Shown: positions 22,428-33,059, counted from the first letter of the stretch. The stretch: 64,000 nucleotides of DNA from Protea cynaroides (GCA_028583415.1 CM053268.1:14991423-15055422); one strand, 5' to 3'. Translations and numbers: made by a program. The notes: a model not told the origin generated them from the letters alone.

Positions 22428-22798
22428 GCATCAGGGGGAGGACGTGACACTATGGTTCATCTTGGTCACCAGACTCTAGCTCTATCTCTACTCAAGTCTT
22501 GTCCACTAACATCGTCGTATTGCCATTACCTTAGCAGAACTATTACGTCATAGGGCATCAGGGGAGGTGGTCTCGGACCGTATAGTCTCTGACTCTGTCG
22601 GGGGGCCTTAGCTCTATCTCTATGGACGTATTGAAGGATGCTGGGGTGAGACCTTGGATACACTGTTTGACATTAGGATTGGTTAGTTGCGAGCCCAGTT
22701 TGCAAGCCCTCTCCAACAGGGGCTTACGTGTTGGTATGGGTAGAGCATCAGGGGAAGTGTGATGCGGTGCGAACCTAAGCACTTTAGCTCTATCTCTA
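22428..22798 (+). repeat. Three diverged modules in LTR4 (GCATCAGGGG ... TAGCTCTATCTCTA)
   Basis: GCATCAGGGG occurs at 22428, 22555 and 22745. Each is followed after 40-54 bases by TAGCTCTATCTCTA, at 22477, 22609 and 22785. The rest of each module differs. All LTRs of the A-F group carry two to three such modules, placed between the putative donor and the 44-codon frame. Old tandem duplication is likely; the role is unknown. Confidence 0.65.
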
Positions 22799-23025
22799 TT
22801 CCATGGTGGGTGCATGTGGAGACGGCAATGGTGTTTGATCCATTGAGCGGTTCCACACATTCGTGTATAGAGGTGCGGCGGCCACATATCCTTTCTATTG
22901 CACATTGCAAACTTTTAAACCAGACCAAAGATATGAATTGAATGCATGCATATGTTTGTTGCATTGTTTTGTTTGCTCACTGAGCCGTGATGTGTGCTCA
23001 CCCTTTTCAAATTCAAATATTTTTA

Positions 23026-23160
23026 GTTGATGATGCAGGTACGACAGTAGAAGATTATATGAATGCTCCATCATACGGGCATGCGGCGGCAATGGAGGCA
23101 GAAGTGATGATGGAGTCGCATGATTCATCATGCGAGTGCAACTCCTATGTTTTTTATTAG
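23026..23160 (+). CDS. LTR small reading frame, LTR4
   Basis: Preceded by ATATTTTTAG, a good splice acceptor. The frame reads VDDAGTTVEDYMNAP at its start and CECNSYVFY then TAG at its end; 44 codons. The third Cys is Tyr. Confidence 0.5.
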   Translation, partial: VDDAGTTVEDYMNAPSYGHAAAMEAEVMMESHDSSCECNSYVFY

Positions 23161-23447
23161 ATTTTGTTTAAGTTATACAGACAATGTAATTGATTTTTAA
23201 TTATTTTTAATTTATGTCTTAGTCCTTTTGGGAGATAATTGGATAATTTATTTACTTTATCACAGCTAGACTCTCAGTTCATTTAATATTAAAGACTTTC
23301 GCTATCGTGTATTTGTTCTGATTTTTGTTGTGGATGCATATGGTTTAAGCAAACGGACACAGCCTATTCGAGATCCTGGTTGAACCGTTGGTTTATTGGC
23401 GGTTCATTACACCATTTTGAATAGTGTGGAATTGGGGTGTGACAACT

Positions 23448-23459
23448 TGGTATCAGAGC
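23448..23459 (+). promoter_or_regulatory. Primer-binding site, element C
   Basis: TGGTATCAGAGC, three bases after the LTR4 end TGACA; a perfect match to the other intact sites. Confidence 0.92.
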
Positions 23460-23957
23460 TCTCTAGCCCTGCCTATTAAACCAATATACTTCCACAAAAG
23501 TTTGTAAACTGAGTTAGGACAAAATTTAAAAGCTGTAATACAAACACACCGTAAGAACCTGTGTTGGTTGAGATAGAACTTAAACAAGATAATAATGTAC
23601 ATCTAAGAGGTGGAACCATATGTATATATAGAGACTAAAGAAAAAGAGAATCAAAATGTATCCCGATAAATAAATAACATATGGTACGGTCTACACGTAG
23701 GATAGTTGCCTGAGTATACAAAGGATATATTACAGTAACAAGAAGGAAGCATCTGTAAAGTATAAAAATTAAAATACCGAGTTGGTACTCACAAGATGTG
23801 AAACTCGATATATGACAGAGGAAGAAGAAAATGGCTAGTAACATCTAAATCCCTGTAGAGGAAAAGGGAAAGATCTCGGGCTGAGTGCGACAAAGATAGG
23901 AGAACAATAGCTATACAAAAAAAATGAGAGTAACTATAAAAGAAGATAATCTATACT
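23460..23957 (+). other. Leader of element C, no gene seen
   Basis: The first 150 bases match, in reverse, the stretch between hairpin and PBS in A, B, E and F. The 34-nt hairpin and aORF end are not recognisable. The rest is A-rich and shows no coding pattern. Confidence 0.5.
23953..23957. repeat. Target-site duplication ATACT, left copy (solo LTR6)
   Basis: ATACT before TGTAAGACCC; the right copy ATACT is at 26210-26214. Confidence 0.9.
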
Positions 23958-24254
23958 TGTAAGACCCGCACTCCATGAACCCGATTTAAACCTTGAATTC
24001 ATGTCGTAACAGGTCTTCCAATCATCATCGGGCCAGACGGGATGAGCGGATGACAAATAGGTACGAAATAGACCGAAATAAGTATGAATTAATTCATACC
24101 GGTCGATGGTACCGGTCTTGGTACCGGTCGACCGGTATAGCCTGCGCGGCAGACCACTAAGATCCGAAAACGGATCTATACGGATCCTACTTTCCAAATT
24201 TCAAACTGAAGGACTTTCCTAATGCTAGGAGGCTTCCTAAACCTAAACCTAGCC

Positions 24255-24262
24255 TATATAAA
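24255..24262 (+). promoter_or_regulatory. TATA box, LTR6
   Basis: GCCTATATAAACCCC, 297 bases into the LTR. Confidence 0.6.
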
Positions 24263-24401
24263 CCCCTCTAAACCTCCTAAAACCTCTTCCACGATCCTCA
24301 CAAACCCTAAAAAGGAGAAAGAGGCTGAAGAAGGAGAAGAAGCTAGGAAGGAAAGGGAAGAGCCAATATTGCCGTTCGACGAAGAACAAGTTACCGCAAG
24401 T

Positions 24402-24412
24402 CAACGGTAAGT
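24402..24412 (+). other. Putative LTR splice donor (LTR6)
   Basis: TCAACG|GTAAGT, GT at 24407-24408; the best-matching donor of all LTRs here. Before it the sequence has an open frame ending ILPFDEEQVTASQ that partly matches LTR7 and LTR8 (LPFDEAH, LPFDDAQ). Confidence 0.5.
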
Positions 24413-25793
24413 GCTCAAACCTTCCTCTACCATAAGTAATCTAGAATGGTTAGTTGTAGATGGATCAATACCATGCAAAGCGAGGTATTGATCTTAAATC
24501 CTATTTTGCCGATAAACCCTATTTTTGCTGATAAACCCTAATCTAGTCGGTAAACCCTAGATTCGAGTTCTAGGAAGAAGACCATCAAATCTAGGACTTG
24601 AATGGAGATGCAAACAACTCTAACTCAGTGCTCAGACCAAGAATGTGTAGGAGGAACCCTAGGATCAATAGACGGCAGTTGAGAATCGGACGTATGGTCT
24701 TCCAGAGACATACCGGTCAACTATACCGGTTGCACCCTGTGCGACCGGTACCTTCCGGGGGCTGGTTTGTGGGGACCGACTGACTATACCAGTTGTAGGT
24801 TTTCCCCACAGTGCTGCGATCGGTACCTGTGACCGGTCAGCTCTGTGAGATATATTTTGTCATTGTTGGTTTCTGATCAACGTAAACCTATTCTAACTAA
24901 ACCCTAATATCGTGTAGGACCTTGTGATAGCACGTTTGGACCTTGTGACGTGGAGTGAACTATCAAACAAGCGTCAGGAGAGGGAACAAGACCTAAACTA
25001 ATTGGCTAATAATAAACTGTTTTTATTTATTGAGTCCAATACCGTGAATGATTCTATGTTTGTATGATTGTAATGTGCATATCACATGTCATCTACTATT
25101 CCTGTTATTACTGTTCATGCATATTTAATTTCCGCTTATTTTTAATATGATGATGATGATGATGTTAGGAATAGGCATGTGAATGTTTTTGTGTGGTTAG
25201 TGTACTTGATGCGATGGGGCATCAGGGGGAGGACGTGACACTGTGGTTCAGCCTAGTCACCAGACTCTAGCTCTATCTCTACTCAAGTCTTGTCCACTAA
25301 CATTGTCGTATCGCCATTACCTTAGCAGAGCTATTATGTCGTAGGGCATCATGGGAGGTGGTCTCGGACCATGTAGTCTCAGACTCTGCCGGGGGGCCTT
25401 AGCTCTATCTCTATGGACGTATTGAGGGATGCTGGGGTGAGGCCTTAGATACACTGTTTGACATTAGGATTGGTTAGTTGGGAGCCCAGTTTGCAAGCCC
25501 TCTCCAATAGGGACTTACGTGTTGGTATGGGAGCATGTGGTACTTTAATGCCGATACCCATTGGGTACACTGTCTCCATGGTGGGTGCATATGGGACGAC
25601 AATGCCGATATTCATTGGACGGCTTCACACATTCGTGTATAGAGGTGAGGCGGCCTCCGAACCTTTCTATAGCACATTGCAAACTTATAAACCAGACCAC
25701 AGATATGAATTGAATGCATGCATATGTTTGTTGCATTGTTTTGTTTGCTCACTGAGCCATGATGTGTGCTCACCCTTTTTTATGTCAAATTTA

Positions 25794-25928
25794 GTTGATG
25801 ATGCATGTACCACGATTGAAGACTACATGAATGCTCCTGTGTACGGGCAAGCGGCGGCAATGGACGCTGAAGTGATGATGGAGTCGCATGATTCGACATG
25901 TGAGTACAACTCTTGTGTTTTCGATTAG
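25794..25928 (+). CDS. LTR small reading frame, LTR6
   Basis: 44 codons, VDDACTTIEDYMNAP to CEYNSCVFD then TAG, after AATTTAG. Here too the frame is open for a long way upstream (to 25458). Confidence 0.5.
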   Translation, partial: VDDACTTIEDYMNAPVYGQAAAMDAEVMMESHDSTCEYNSCVFD

Positions 25929-26214
25929 ATTTTTATTTGGATTATACAGACAATGTATTTGAATTAATTATTTAAGTTTATGTCTTAGTCCTTTTGGAAA
26001 TAATTTGTTAAATTATTTATTTTATCACATTTAGATTCTCAGTTCATTTAATATTTAAGACTTCCGCTATTGTGTATTTACTCTGATTATTGTTGTGGAT
26101 GTGTATGGTTTAAGCAAAGGGACACAACTTATTTGAGATCCTGATTGAACCGTTGATTTATTAGTGGTTCATCACACCATTCTGAACAGTGCGGAATTGG
26201 GGTGTGACAATACT

Positions 26215-26330
26215 TCTGGGTGACATGGAGACTCAGAGTGAGATCCACCACAAGTTGATCCATTGCCTGCTGAGCATTAAGAAGATGTTGCAACTCGACC
26301 CCACCACTATCAGGGTCGAGAACGGGTAGT
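26215..26330 (-). pseudogene. aORF tail fragment, element C
   Basis: On the minus strand it encodes LLNAQQAMDQLVVDLTLSLH, matching the C-terminal helical part of the F copy (RDAQREMS...LTLSLRVTQ). The rest of the gene is deleted. Low coding quality, called by similarity only. Confidence 0.5.
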
Positions 26331-26479
26331 GAAAACTCATTTAAGCAGATGCTAAATAATGATAATCAGATTGAAGTAAATCAAAGGACGTGAACAACCA
26401 GCCCACTCCAGCCAATCACTTGGACTACCAAGTACCTTGGCCACGGTTGTAATAAATTTAGCCAGACAAAATACATGAG

Positions 26480-26845
26480 CAACAACAGATGAGACCGACT
26501 ATGTAAGTTGCTATGAGAATCACTACCCAAGTTGCCAATGCTACATCAACACTTCCGGTTAAACCAAGTACGGTACCAATTGGTAGCAACGCTATACCCC
26601 CAGCACCTGTTAGCTATAACACAATGCCTACCATACAACAAGTCCTAGTAACGTACACCCCAGTGCAGAAGCTTGGTACACAACAAGCAGTGTATCGAGG
26701 TGGTTACCCTTATCAGCCATCGATATTTGGGATAGCTGCATCATGGCAGAATGATCCAACAAGGATTGAGGAATATTTTCTGAAGATGAAGCCTCAAACG
26801 TTTTCAGCAAAGGATCAAATCTATTACGGCCATATAACTAGATAG
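26480..26845 (+). pseudogene. gag: gag fragment of element C
   Basis: The open stretch from 26513 has the Gly/Pro/Gln-rich N-terminal gag region (VYRGGYPYQPSIFGI) followed by RIEEYFLKMKPQTFSAK, the start of the capsid-like block (compare LVERFLKMKP in A). It ends abruptly at about 26845. No ATG matching the gag start in A, B or D is visible, and the rest of capsid and the zinc knuckle are missing or unrecognisable. Confidence 0.7.
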
Positions 26846-28125
26846 GTTTATATATGATGTAGTGCATTATTGATTTACTCTTATGATTATAGAGGATGCA
26901 CATACCTGATTCTAATTCTCGTACCTTGACAGGATACCTTATCGATTCAACCTGTCAATTGGAGTTATAGATATTGTTTCTTTAGTATTAGTCTTGATTA
27001 TACCAATCTGAGCCACTCTCATGATCGACAATATGAACAGAGATATGAACTGAATAAACAGTTAAATGTGTAATCATGTTGAGCGTACATCTTTCGATTT
27101 ATACTTGATTTATTGATGTACCAAAACTTCTCCAGATTTACTCTTGTAGTGCCTTGACCAATGGCATTATATACTCGATAGAACCTATAACCTTGAGGTT
27201 AAGAGTTATAGAACCTCTATTTCCATGTATTTGGACCACTGTGCAACTTAACGACCTTTGGATGCCGGTTGGATTACCATAGATTTACTCCTGATCCTTT
27301 GAATATAAGTTCACTAGATAAAGCAAGTGTTGTTATTATGCTAAATTGAAAGAAGGAAGTGAATCACTTTTGGATGAACATTCTGATTCATACTCCCTGA
27401 CCTTTGTTGATAAAGATGTTAGTGATAATGGAATTATGGGAAGTAAGATGATTAAATTCAGATTAGATTCTATAGCCAAGGAACCTCAGAAAAAAGAAAT
27501 GGAGGATCTATTTCGAAATTACTGAATGGATGAAGATGAGTCATGTCTATAAAAGGGTGCATGAGTAAGAAGTGAAAACTGTCAAGAGTAGCCAGTAAGG
27601 AAATAGATAGCACTCAAGCAGAGTTAAAGATGGTTATATCGGTATGAATTTTGACAAGGCAGAAGATTTCCAAAGGCAAAATCTAAGAGTGGATACAAGG
27701 ATAAAGTAAAAAATCATGGCATTGATAGTATTCAGATTAGTACAAGTAATACTGAGTTATGCCCAATGTCGAGTGAGATGATTAAGAAAAGACCAAAAGA
27801 GTTTGGCTGAATTAATGAATTTATAAGCATATACCCTAATGCTTATAGATAGACTTGGGATATGAAGTAACAATCACAAGATATTTTTCGAGGTATATGA
27901 AAGAGAGATCAGGGTAGAACAACAATGATAAAGAAGGTGTAAGCTAATGAGCTTTTTGGGATATATGAGATTTTAAGCAATAGTCTTTGAAAAACTAAGA
28001 GATTAAGGAGCTAGATGTGCTCTTTAGACCTTTATACCAAATTTTGCTAGTTCAAGCCCTTTTGGACTAGATGTTATATTGGATGAGTGTTATTAACAAT
28101 GTTTGAATCATATGGATGGACATAA
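26846..28125. other. Unidentified 1.3-kb stretch in element C
   Basis: It lies where the gag end and protease start should be. AT-rich, not matching any other part of the window that I can see. One uninterrupted frame without ATG runs at about 27345-27525 (EGSESLLDEHSDSYSLTFVD...). No TG..CA ends or target duplication found. It could be decayed gag or a captured fragment. Confidence 0.4.
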
Positions 28126-28658
28126 TTTGGATGCAACCTAATTTGACTTGAGTTGACAGACTTTGACGTCATCTTGGGAATGGACTAGTTAGCTCGGCAT
28201 TCTGCAAACCTATTATGTGCAGAATAGAAGCTGATATTTAAAGACAAGGAAGGAGTAGAGTTCAGTTTTGTAGGAACCAAACTTCCCCGTAAATGAAAAT
28301 TCATCCTCTCTACATTAAATGCTAGAAAATGCCTCGAGAAAGGAGGAGTTGGGTATCTAGTATCAGTGGTCGACCTCGCCAAGGAAGCACCACGAATGGA
28401 GAATATTGATGTTGTGCATGACTTTTCAGATGTATTTCTTGAAGAACTACCAGGACTACCACCCGATTGAGCTACAGAGTTCGTTATAGATTTGATACCC
28501 AGAGCCGCACCAGTATCTAAAGCACCCTATCGAATGGCTTCTACTGAATTGAAAGAATTAAAAGTACAGTTACAGGAATTATTAGACAAAGGTTATATCA
28601 GACCTAGCTTATCACCATGGGGAGCGCTAGTATTGTTTGTAAAGAAGAAGGATGGCAG
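28126..28658 (+). pseudogene. pol: pol of element C, first part (protease to RT start)
   Basis: Begins with a decayed protease (DFDVILGMD*LARHSANLL), then KLIFKDKEG, APRMENIDVVHDF, ELPGLPPD and the RT entry ELLDKGYIRPSLSPWGA, up to VKKKDG. It is cut by element E in the codon after DGS; the frame resumes at 35439. Stops at GMD*, AE*, PRK* and PPD* fit C-to-T type changes. The catalytic DSG region is lost in the unidentified stretch. Confidence 0.85.
28654..28658. repeat. Target-site duplication GGCAG, left copy (element E)
   Basis: GGCAG before TGTCACACC; the right copy is at 35434-35438. Removing E and one copy rejoins the RT frame of element C. Confidence 0.92.
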
Positions 28659-28832
28659 TGTCACACCCCAATTCTGATCCAACCAGAATGATGTGAGTGA
28701 ACCGCCATTGAACCAACGGTTCACACCAGGATCTCGAATAGGCCGTGTCCACCCATACAAACCATTACACATAACCACAATCAGAATATAAATATACAGC
28801 GGAAGACTTTAAATAGAATGAACTGAGTATCT
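28659..28832 (-). repeat. Fragment of 3' LTR, element E
   Basis: 174 bases, TGTCACACCCC to GAACTGAGTATCT, nearly identical to the start of LTR7 (33344-33517). After 28832 the match stops and gag-like sequence begins. Confidence 0.9.
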
Positions 28833-30190
28833 TTGATCTCCTCCTCCCGCATCTCGGACCGGGTGTGGATGCATCTACGGTTGCGGCGGCCCCGCGGGTT
28901 GAGAAATCTCTCTCCATTTGATCTCGAAGCTCTTTGGGAAATATTTGTCGAAGAAAGCCACTTTAAACTCTTCCGGGTCAACTAGTGTGTACTTATTCTC
29001 CCGATATGCCCGTGTAGAATTCCACCAAGCATTTGCGTCTTCTCTCGATGTGAGTGGCAAAGGGGAACCTTCTCCTCCTCGGGTGCAAGTCATCGGTCGA
29101 AAGTTCTTTTCCATGGCAGGAGTAATGAAAATAGACGGGAGGAAAAAAGTAATAAAAAACTCCAACGGATTGCAGTTCGATAATATTTTACAATTCATTG
29201 AATAGAGGAAAAAGTTGTATTGCCCCCGTTGATGCTATTCATAACAAGATGGATAGATGCCAACATAATTTAAAACACACCCATACAGACTGGGAAAAGA
29301 ATTTAATGACGAGAGAACCACCGACAAGTAGTGTCTAAGTTGATTATGAATAACCTCAACCAAGCATGCGAGGATAGCTCGTCTTTAAGCTTGATGCGAA
29401 AATGCCAACCCGAAGACAGGATATAAAGAAAACGGGGGGGATAGGGGTGGGAAAGCTGACGGAAAGCATCGTACTCATCTATCCATATGAATTCCTCTTG
29501 GTCAATCGGTGGACCCGGAGTAATAACCTAAGCCAACCAGTTGGTGCTTCCCATCCTACTATAGCAGACTAGAACCCCAGAACAACATGGCCAAGAAAGC
29601 CACCTCAACCAAAAATTAATTTGCATAAAGCCTCACACCCAGCCGTGTAGGGCTGCCCTCAAACGTATGAGCTCCATGTCCTTAGAGTAAACAATATGCA
29701 TCGATGACCCAAACATGGAACGGTTCACGTTCCAAACGACGTGGATTGGCAAAAAGAATAATAGAAATCATATGCCCATACGAAGTGAACGCCCTGCGCC
29801 TGACGCATGACCCAGGGTACCATTCTGGTGCGAAGAAGAACAAACTCGCGTATTAACAACTTTAACCGTCGGATCCTGCGATTGCATCTACGGAAACCGA
29901 CCACACTTCCACCTGATGCTTTGCCGTGAGGTATGAGAAACTCTTACTCTTTACGAGAGGATCAATTCGGGCTCTTTGGGAGAAACATGGTCCATAATAG
30001 AAAGCCACTGGGGGGGGGGGGGTTCAAACGCTTTACCCATGCATCAACTAGGGTACTTTATTCTCCGATGGATTGCCCGTTAGAATTCCACCAAGCATTG
30101 CGCCTCTCTCTCACATGGGAGCAAAGAACTAAGAAAATCTCCTCCCAGGCCGCGAGCCTACCGCAGTTGAGTCACTCTTTGGGAAATATT
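28833..30190 (-). pseudogene. Scrambled gag and RT pieces, element E
   Basis: Minus strand. 28860-29115 is the middle of gag (AMEKNFRPMTCT, NAWWNSTRAY, FFDKYFPKSFE). 29440-29850 is a very decayed RT: the plus strand has the words of other RT copies, such as ACATGGCCAAGAAAGCCACC and TAGGGCTGCCCTCAAACG. 30030-30190 holds a second decayed copy of the gag middle (GGAATTC, CATTGCGCC). The order gag-RT-gag is not that of any intact element. 29120-29430 shows nothing I can assign. A run of twelve G lies at 30010-30021. Confidence 0.6.
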
Positions 30191-30823
30191 TGTGAAGAAA
30201 GCCACTTTAAACACTTCCCGCCAACTAGTGTACTTAAGTTCTTGGGGGTTCCACAAGCCTTCTCCGCGTGGGGCAACAGAAACCCACCGTGCTGGCCACA
30301 ATGGTTTCCTGTCCCGTCCCCTGTGAACGATAAAGGTTTCAACTTCAAGAATCTGTCCACCGACCTACTCGGCATCATGCTGTCCCCGTGTGTCTGCTCC
30401 GTACCATGGTGGTGGATACAGATAAGCTCCCGGGTACGCAGAAGGCGACGGAAACTGATGCGGTGGTGGTACGTTCTGTGCTTGGCCCCTCGGCCTTGGG
30501 CTACTCTGCATCGGTTGGGTAGTGTTAATTCCTCCTGACTCGGGCGTATTTCCAGCGGGGACCGAACCTGTTGGCCCGAGCATCTTCGATGCCTTCGCTC
30601 AAAAATTCCTTCGTTGAGCCCGCATCCGGTAGACCAAGTTTGTAACAATGGTCTCGTAATTCCGTGAGGTGGGCCCGATAATTTGTCGGTACTTTCGGGA
30701 CCTGTCCCTCATCCACTTCAGGACTCGGGTTTTCTAACCTGGTCTTGTTCAGCTTTGCTCTTCTTCTAGGCGCATTCGGCCCGATGACGCTTCCGGACCC
30801 CTTCGATCGTTTCCCACCGCCAT
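30172..30823 (-). pseudogene. gag: gag start of element E, broken
   Basis: The ATG at 30821-30823 follows directly on a CTGAG acceptor, as in F. The frame reads MAVGNDR, later LTNYRAH-like and ETIVTNLVYRM (F: ETIVTNLVYQM), then a proline-rich part (PPHQFPSPSAYPGAYLYPPP, nearly as in F) and SVDRFLKLKPLSFTG. At least three frameshifts and several stops are present. It ends with a KCLKW...IFPKE block. It is closer to F than to A-D. Confidence 0.8.
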
Positions 30824-30984
30824 CTCAGACTATTTATTTGGATCTGAGAAGAAGACATAACATGTGAGAACATCAATAATAGTAGTGTTAGTCTTGAATA
30901 ATGCAGGGAAAAATAGTCGAGAAGTAACATTTCAATTCACAAAATTTTAGAAATTTTTAATTAAATTTTCTGGCTCTTTGGGGC

Positions 30985-31220
30985 GTACCGGTCGCAACAT
31001 ACCGGTCGCACCCCTGTGGAACAAGATATGCGGCCGGTATAGTCGACCCGGTCGAATTCAATTTCGGCCGAGACATACCGGTCGCATGTCTAGGAGATAC
31101 CGGTCGACACTCAGATACAGTGTTGCGACCGGTATAGTCGACCGGTCAAAAAAATTTTCTGGCCGAGACATAGCGGTCGCACACCTGGGTTGATACCGGT
31201 CGACCGGTATAGGCATAACC
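30985..31220. promoter_or_regulatory. ACCGGTCG motif array between gag and aORF, element E
   Basis: Many ACCGGTCG, CGACCGGTA and GGTATAGTCGACC words in both orientations. They occupy the same position as the GGTCGA arrays in A and B but are a different word. LTR7 of the same element carries the same ACCGGT type at 34565-34700 and 35245-35295. Confidence 0.6.
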
Positions 31221-31395
31221 GTCGACCGATATGCCCAAAATGGCTTTAAAATCGCGAAAAAGTGAGATTTTTTTCACTTTTCCAATTTCTTTCTTCTCCG
31301 GTAGCGATTCTTCTCTGGGTTCCGAGTTGCTACAGTTCGACCGGTGCCATTTGAAGCCGATTCCATCCATTCCAAGCGCAGAACATCGTCTCCAG

Positions 31396-31856
31396 GTAGG
31401 TCTCCTCCCTCTCTCTTATATTTTTACATATTTTCCATATCGTCTATATGTAGAATTTTAGGTTTTTCTTTGTTCGAGATGATTTAACCGTAGGAATTCT
31501 TTTCCTTCGGCTTGGAAAGGGTTTAGGGACCCCCAAGAGCAAAAGCCCTCAACTAATTTGGGGTTCCACCGAACGGTTTTCCTAAAAATCAAATTTTTCA
31601 TCTTTTGACCTAGGTTTTTCCCATTTTTTCTTTCGAAATTTCTTGATCTTTCTTAATTTCTTGTAATTTCTTGCAATTTCTTGTTATAATTGCTTATGAT
31701 TGGTTTGTTGAAGAGTGTGGGGGTTACGTAAGTCCTCCTCCCCATGTTTTGGGTGAGTTCGAGGCTTTTTCTTGAACTATAGCCGTTATGCTGCTGAAAT
31801 TTAAAAAAAATTTCGACAATTTCTAACTTTTTACTTGTTTCTCATTTGTTTTGCAG
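31396..31856 (+). other. 5'-UTR intron of aORF, element E
   Basis: Donor CTCCAG|GTAGGT and acceptor TTTGTTTTGCAG, five bases before the ATG at 31862. 461 nt. Confidence 0.65.
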
Positions 31857-31861
31857 TTTAA

Positions 31862-33020
31862 ATGGCTCCTAGACGTGCTCTTGGCAAGCGTCCCCACGAC
31901 TCGAGTTCATGTGCCCCAGAACCACCAGTTCCCCAATTGGATGAGGAATGGTTCCGTTCTTTGGAAGCACAAGCTCGATTTCCATGGTTCGATAATAAGA
32001 GCATTGAATCAGGGAGACGGGTCAACGTGGAACAGTTAGACCGGTTCGACGTGCGAGCAGCGTTCGACAGGCTTGGTTGGTTGCCCGTCATCTCTTACAC
32101 CTACACCACTCGTCCCAATCTGGTTAAGCATTTCTTTGCTAACCTGGAGCTGCACGGAAATGTGAACGATCCCAACCAAGGTAGGGATTTACGTATCTCC
32201 AGTTATGTCAGGGGTGTACACATCTCATTCAACACCCACCAGCTGGCCGACCTTCTAGGGGTTCCTAATGATGGAGACCTAGTGTATTGCCCTCCCAAAG
32301 CGAAGGGCTACTTGGAACGAGGACCTGCGCCGGGAGATAGCTCATCGAGATCTCGAACCCCGGAGCTCCTATGAAGGCGGCTAGCTTGAGACCTGTACCT
32401 CGGGTCTACGGTCGCATCGTCCAAAGACAACATCGTCCCCCGGAGAGGCCATTATGGTGAGTTATCCCAGCTCACTCGGTACATCACTTATCAGATCCGC
32501 ACCGGAGAACGGGTCTCTCTCTCATACCTCATCATTAGGACTATGCATCGAGCGACCCCGGCCAATCAGGCCAAGAACCTTCCCTACGGTCGTCTCATTA
32601 CCTTTCTTCTTCGCCGCCTGGGCGTGAGCATGAGAGGCGAGGTGACCGTCGAGGACACTATGACGCCCGATATAGACCGGGACGACATTTAGAGGATGCG
32701 GATGGTTGATCCGCCGGTTAGTGATGACGAGTTGGAGGCTCGCCCTCGTCCACTTGGGAGAGTAGCAAAGCCGCCGCCGAGCAGCCGCGGCCAATGCGGC
32801 CTATGCGGCGGAGATGGGTGATGATGATGATGACGATGTAGCCGGGGAAGCACCGGTGCCCGCCCCACACCGCACTGTACCACCACCATCTGTTCCCACG
32901 GCTGGGCCACTGGCTCGTAGTCTACGGGTGACTCAGGACCAGGTGCATTGGCTTAGGGTCGCATACGAGCGGGACTATGATATAGCGGACCCCATTCCTC
33001 CCAGGCCTCCTACCCCATGA
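31862..33020 (+). pseudogene. aORF of element E, broken
   Basis: Starts MAPRRALGKRPHDSSS. The conserved block is intact over about 150 codons (RFDVRAAFDRLGWLPVISY, NLVKHFFANLELHGN, LRISSYVRGVHISF, LADLLGVPNDGDLVYCPP). A frameshift near 32310 breaks the second half of the domain, and more breaks follow. The end is again in frame from 32814 (acidic DDDDDD run, LRVTQDQVHWLRVAYERDYD, IPPRPPTP, TGA). The N-terminus and the KGYL region differ from A/B, but the core is clearly the same family despite large DNA divergence. Confidence 0.75.
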
Positions 33021-33059
33021 TTTCCCATTTACTTTTCTTTCATATGACGGTTTATATAA

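Larger units (their letters stand above)
21109..23444 (+). repeat. LTR4: 5' LTR of element C
   Basis: 2336 bp, TGTAGGACC...GGGGTGTGACA. In order: GGTCGCA/GGTCGA cluster (21240-21380), TATAAATAGG, donor-like AAA|GTATGA at 21624/21625, a second cluster (21870-22070), ATG-rich microsatellite near 22355, three GCATCAGGGG modules, the 44-codon frame and the LTR end. Confidence 0.92.
23958..26209 (+). repeat. LTR6: solo LTR of hybrid type in element C
   Basis: 2252 bp, TGTAAGACCC...GGGTGTGACA, flanked by ATACT on both sides with no internal domain, so it arose by LTR-LTR recombination. The first about 1 kb (ACCGGT motifs, TATATAAA, donor CAACG|GTAAGT) is of the E/F type. From about 24975 on (GAGGGAACAAGACC...) it is of the C/D type, including modules and the 44-codon frame. 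The change lies near AGCGTCAGGAGAGGG. Confidence 0.88.

Noticed and set aside
22558..22964. Longer frames in LTRs around the modules (for example 22558-22905, 39852-40295, 51190-51531)
   Set aside because: Several frames on both strands are open at once and are not kept between LTR types. Only the 44-codon block has a constant frame.
30010..30021. Run of G as a functional signal
   Set aside because: It lies in scrambled, non-coding element DNA and is more likely slippage or a sequencing problem.
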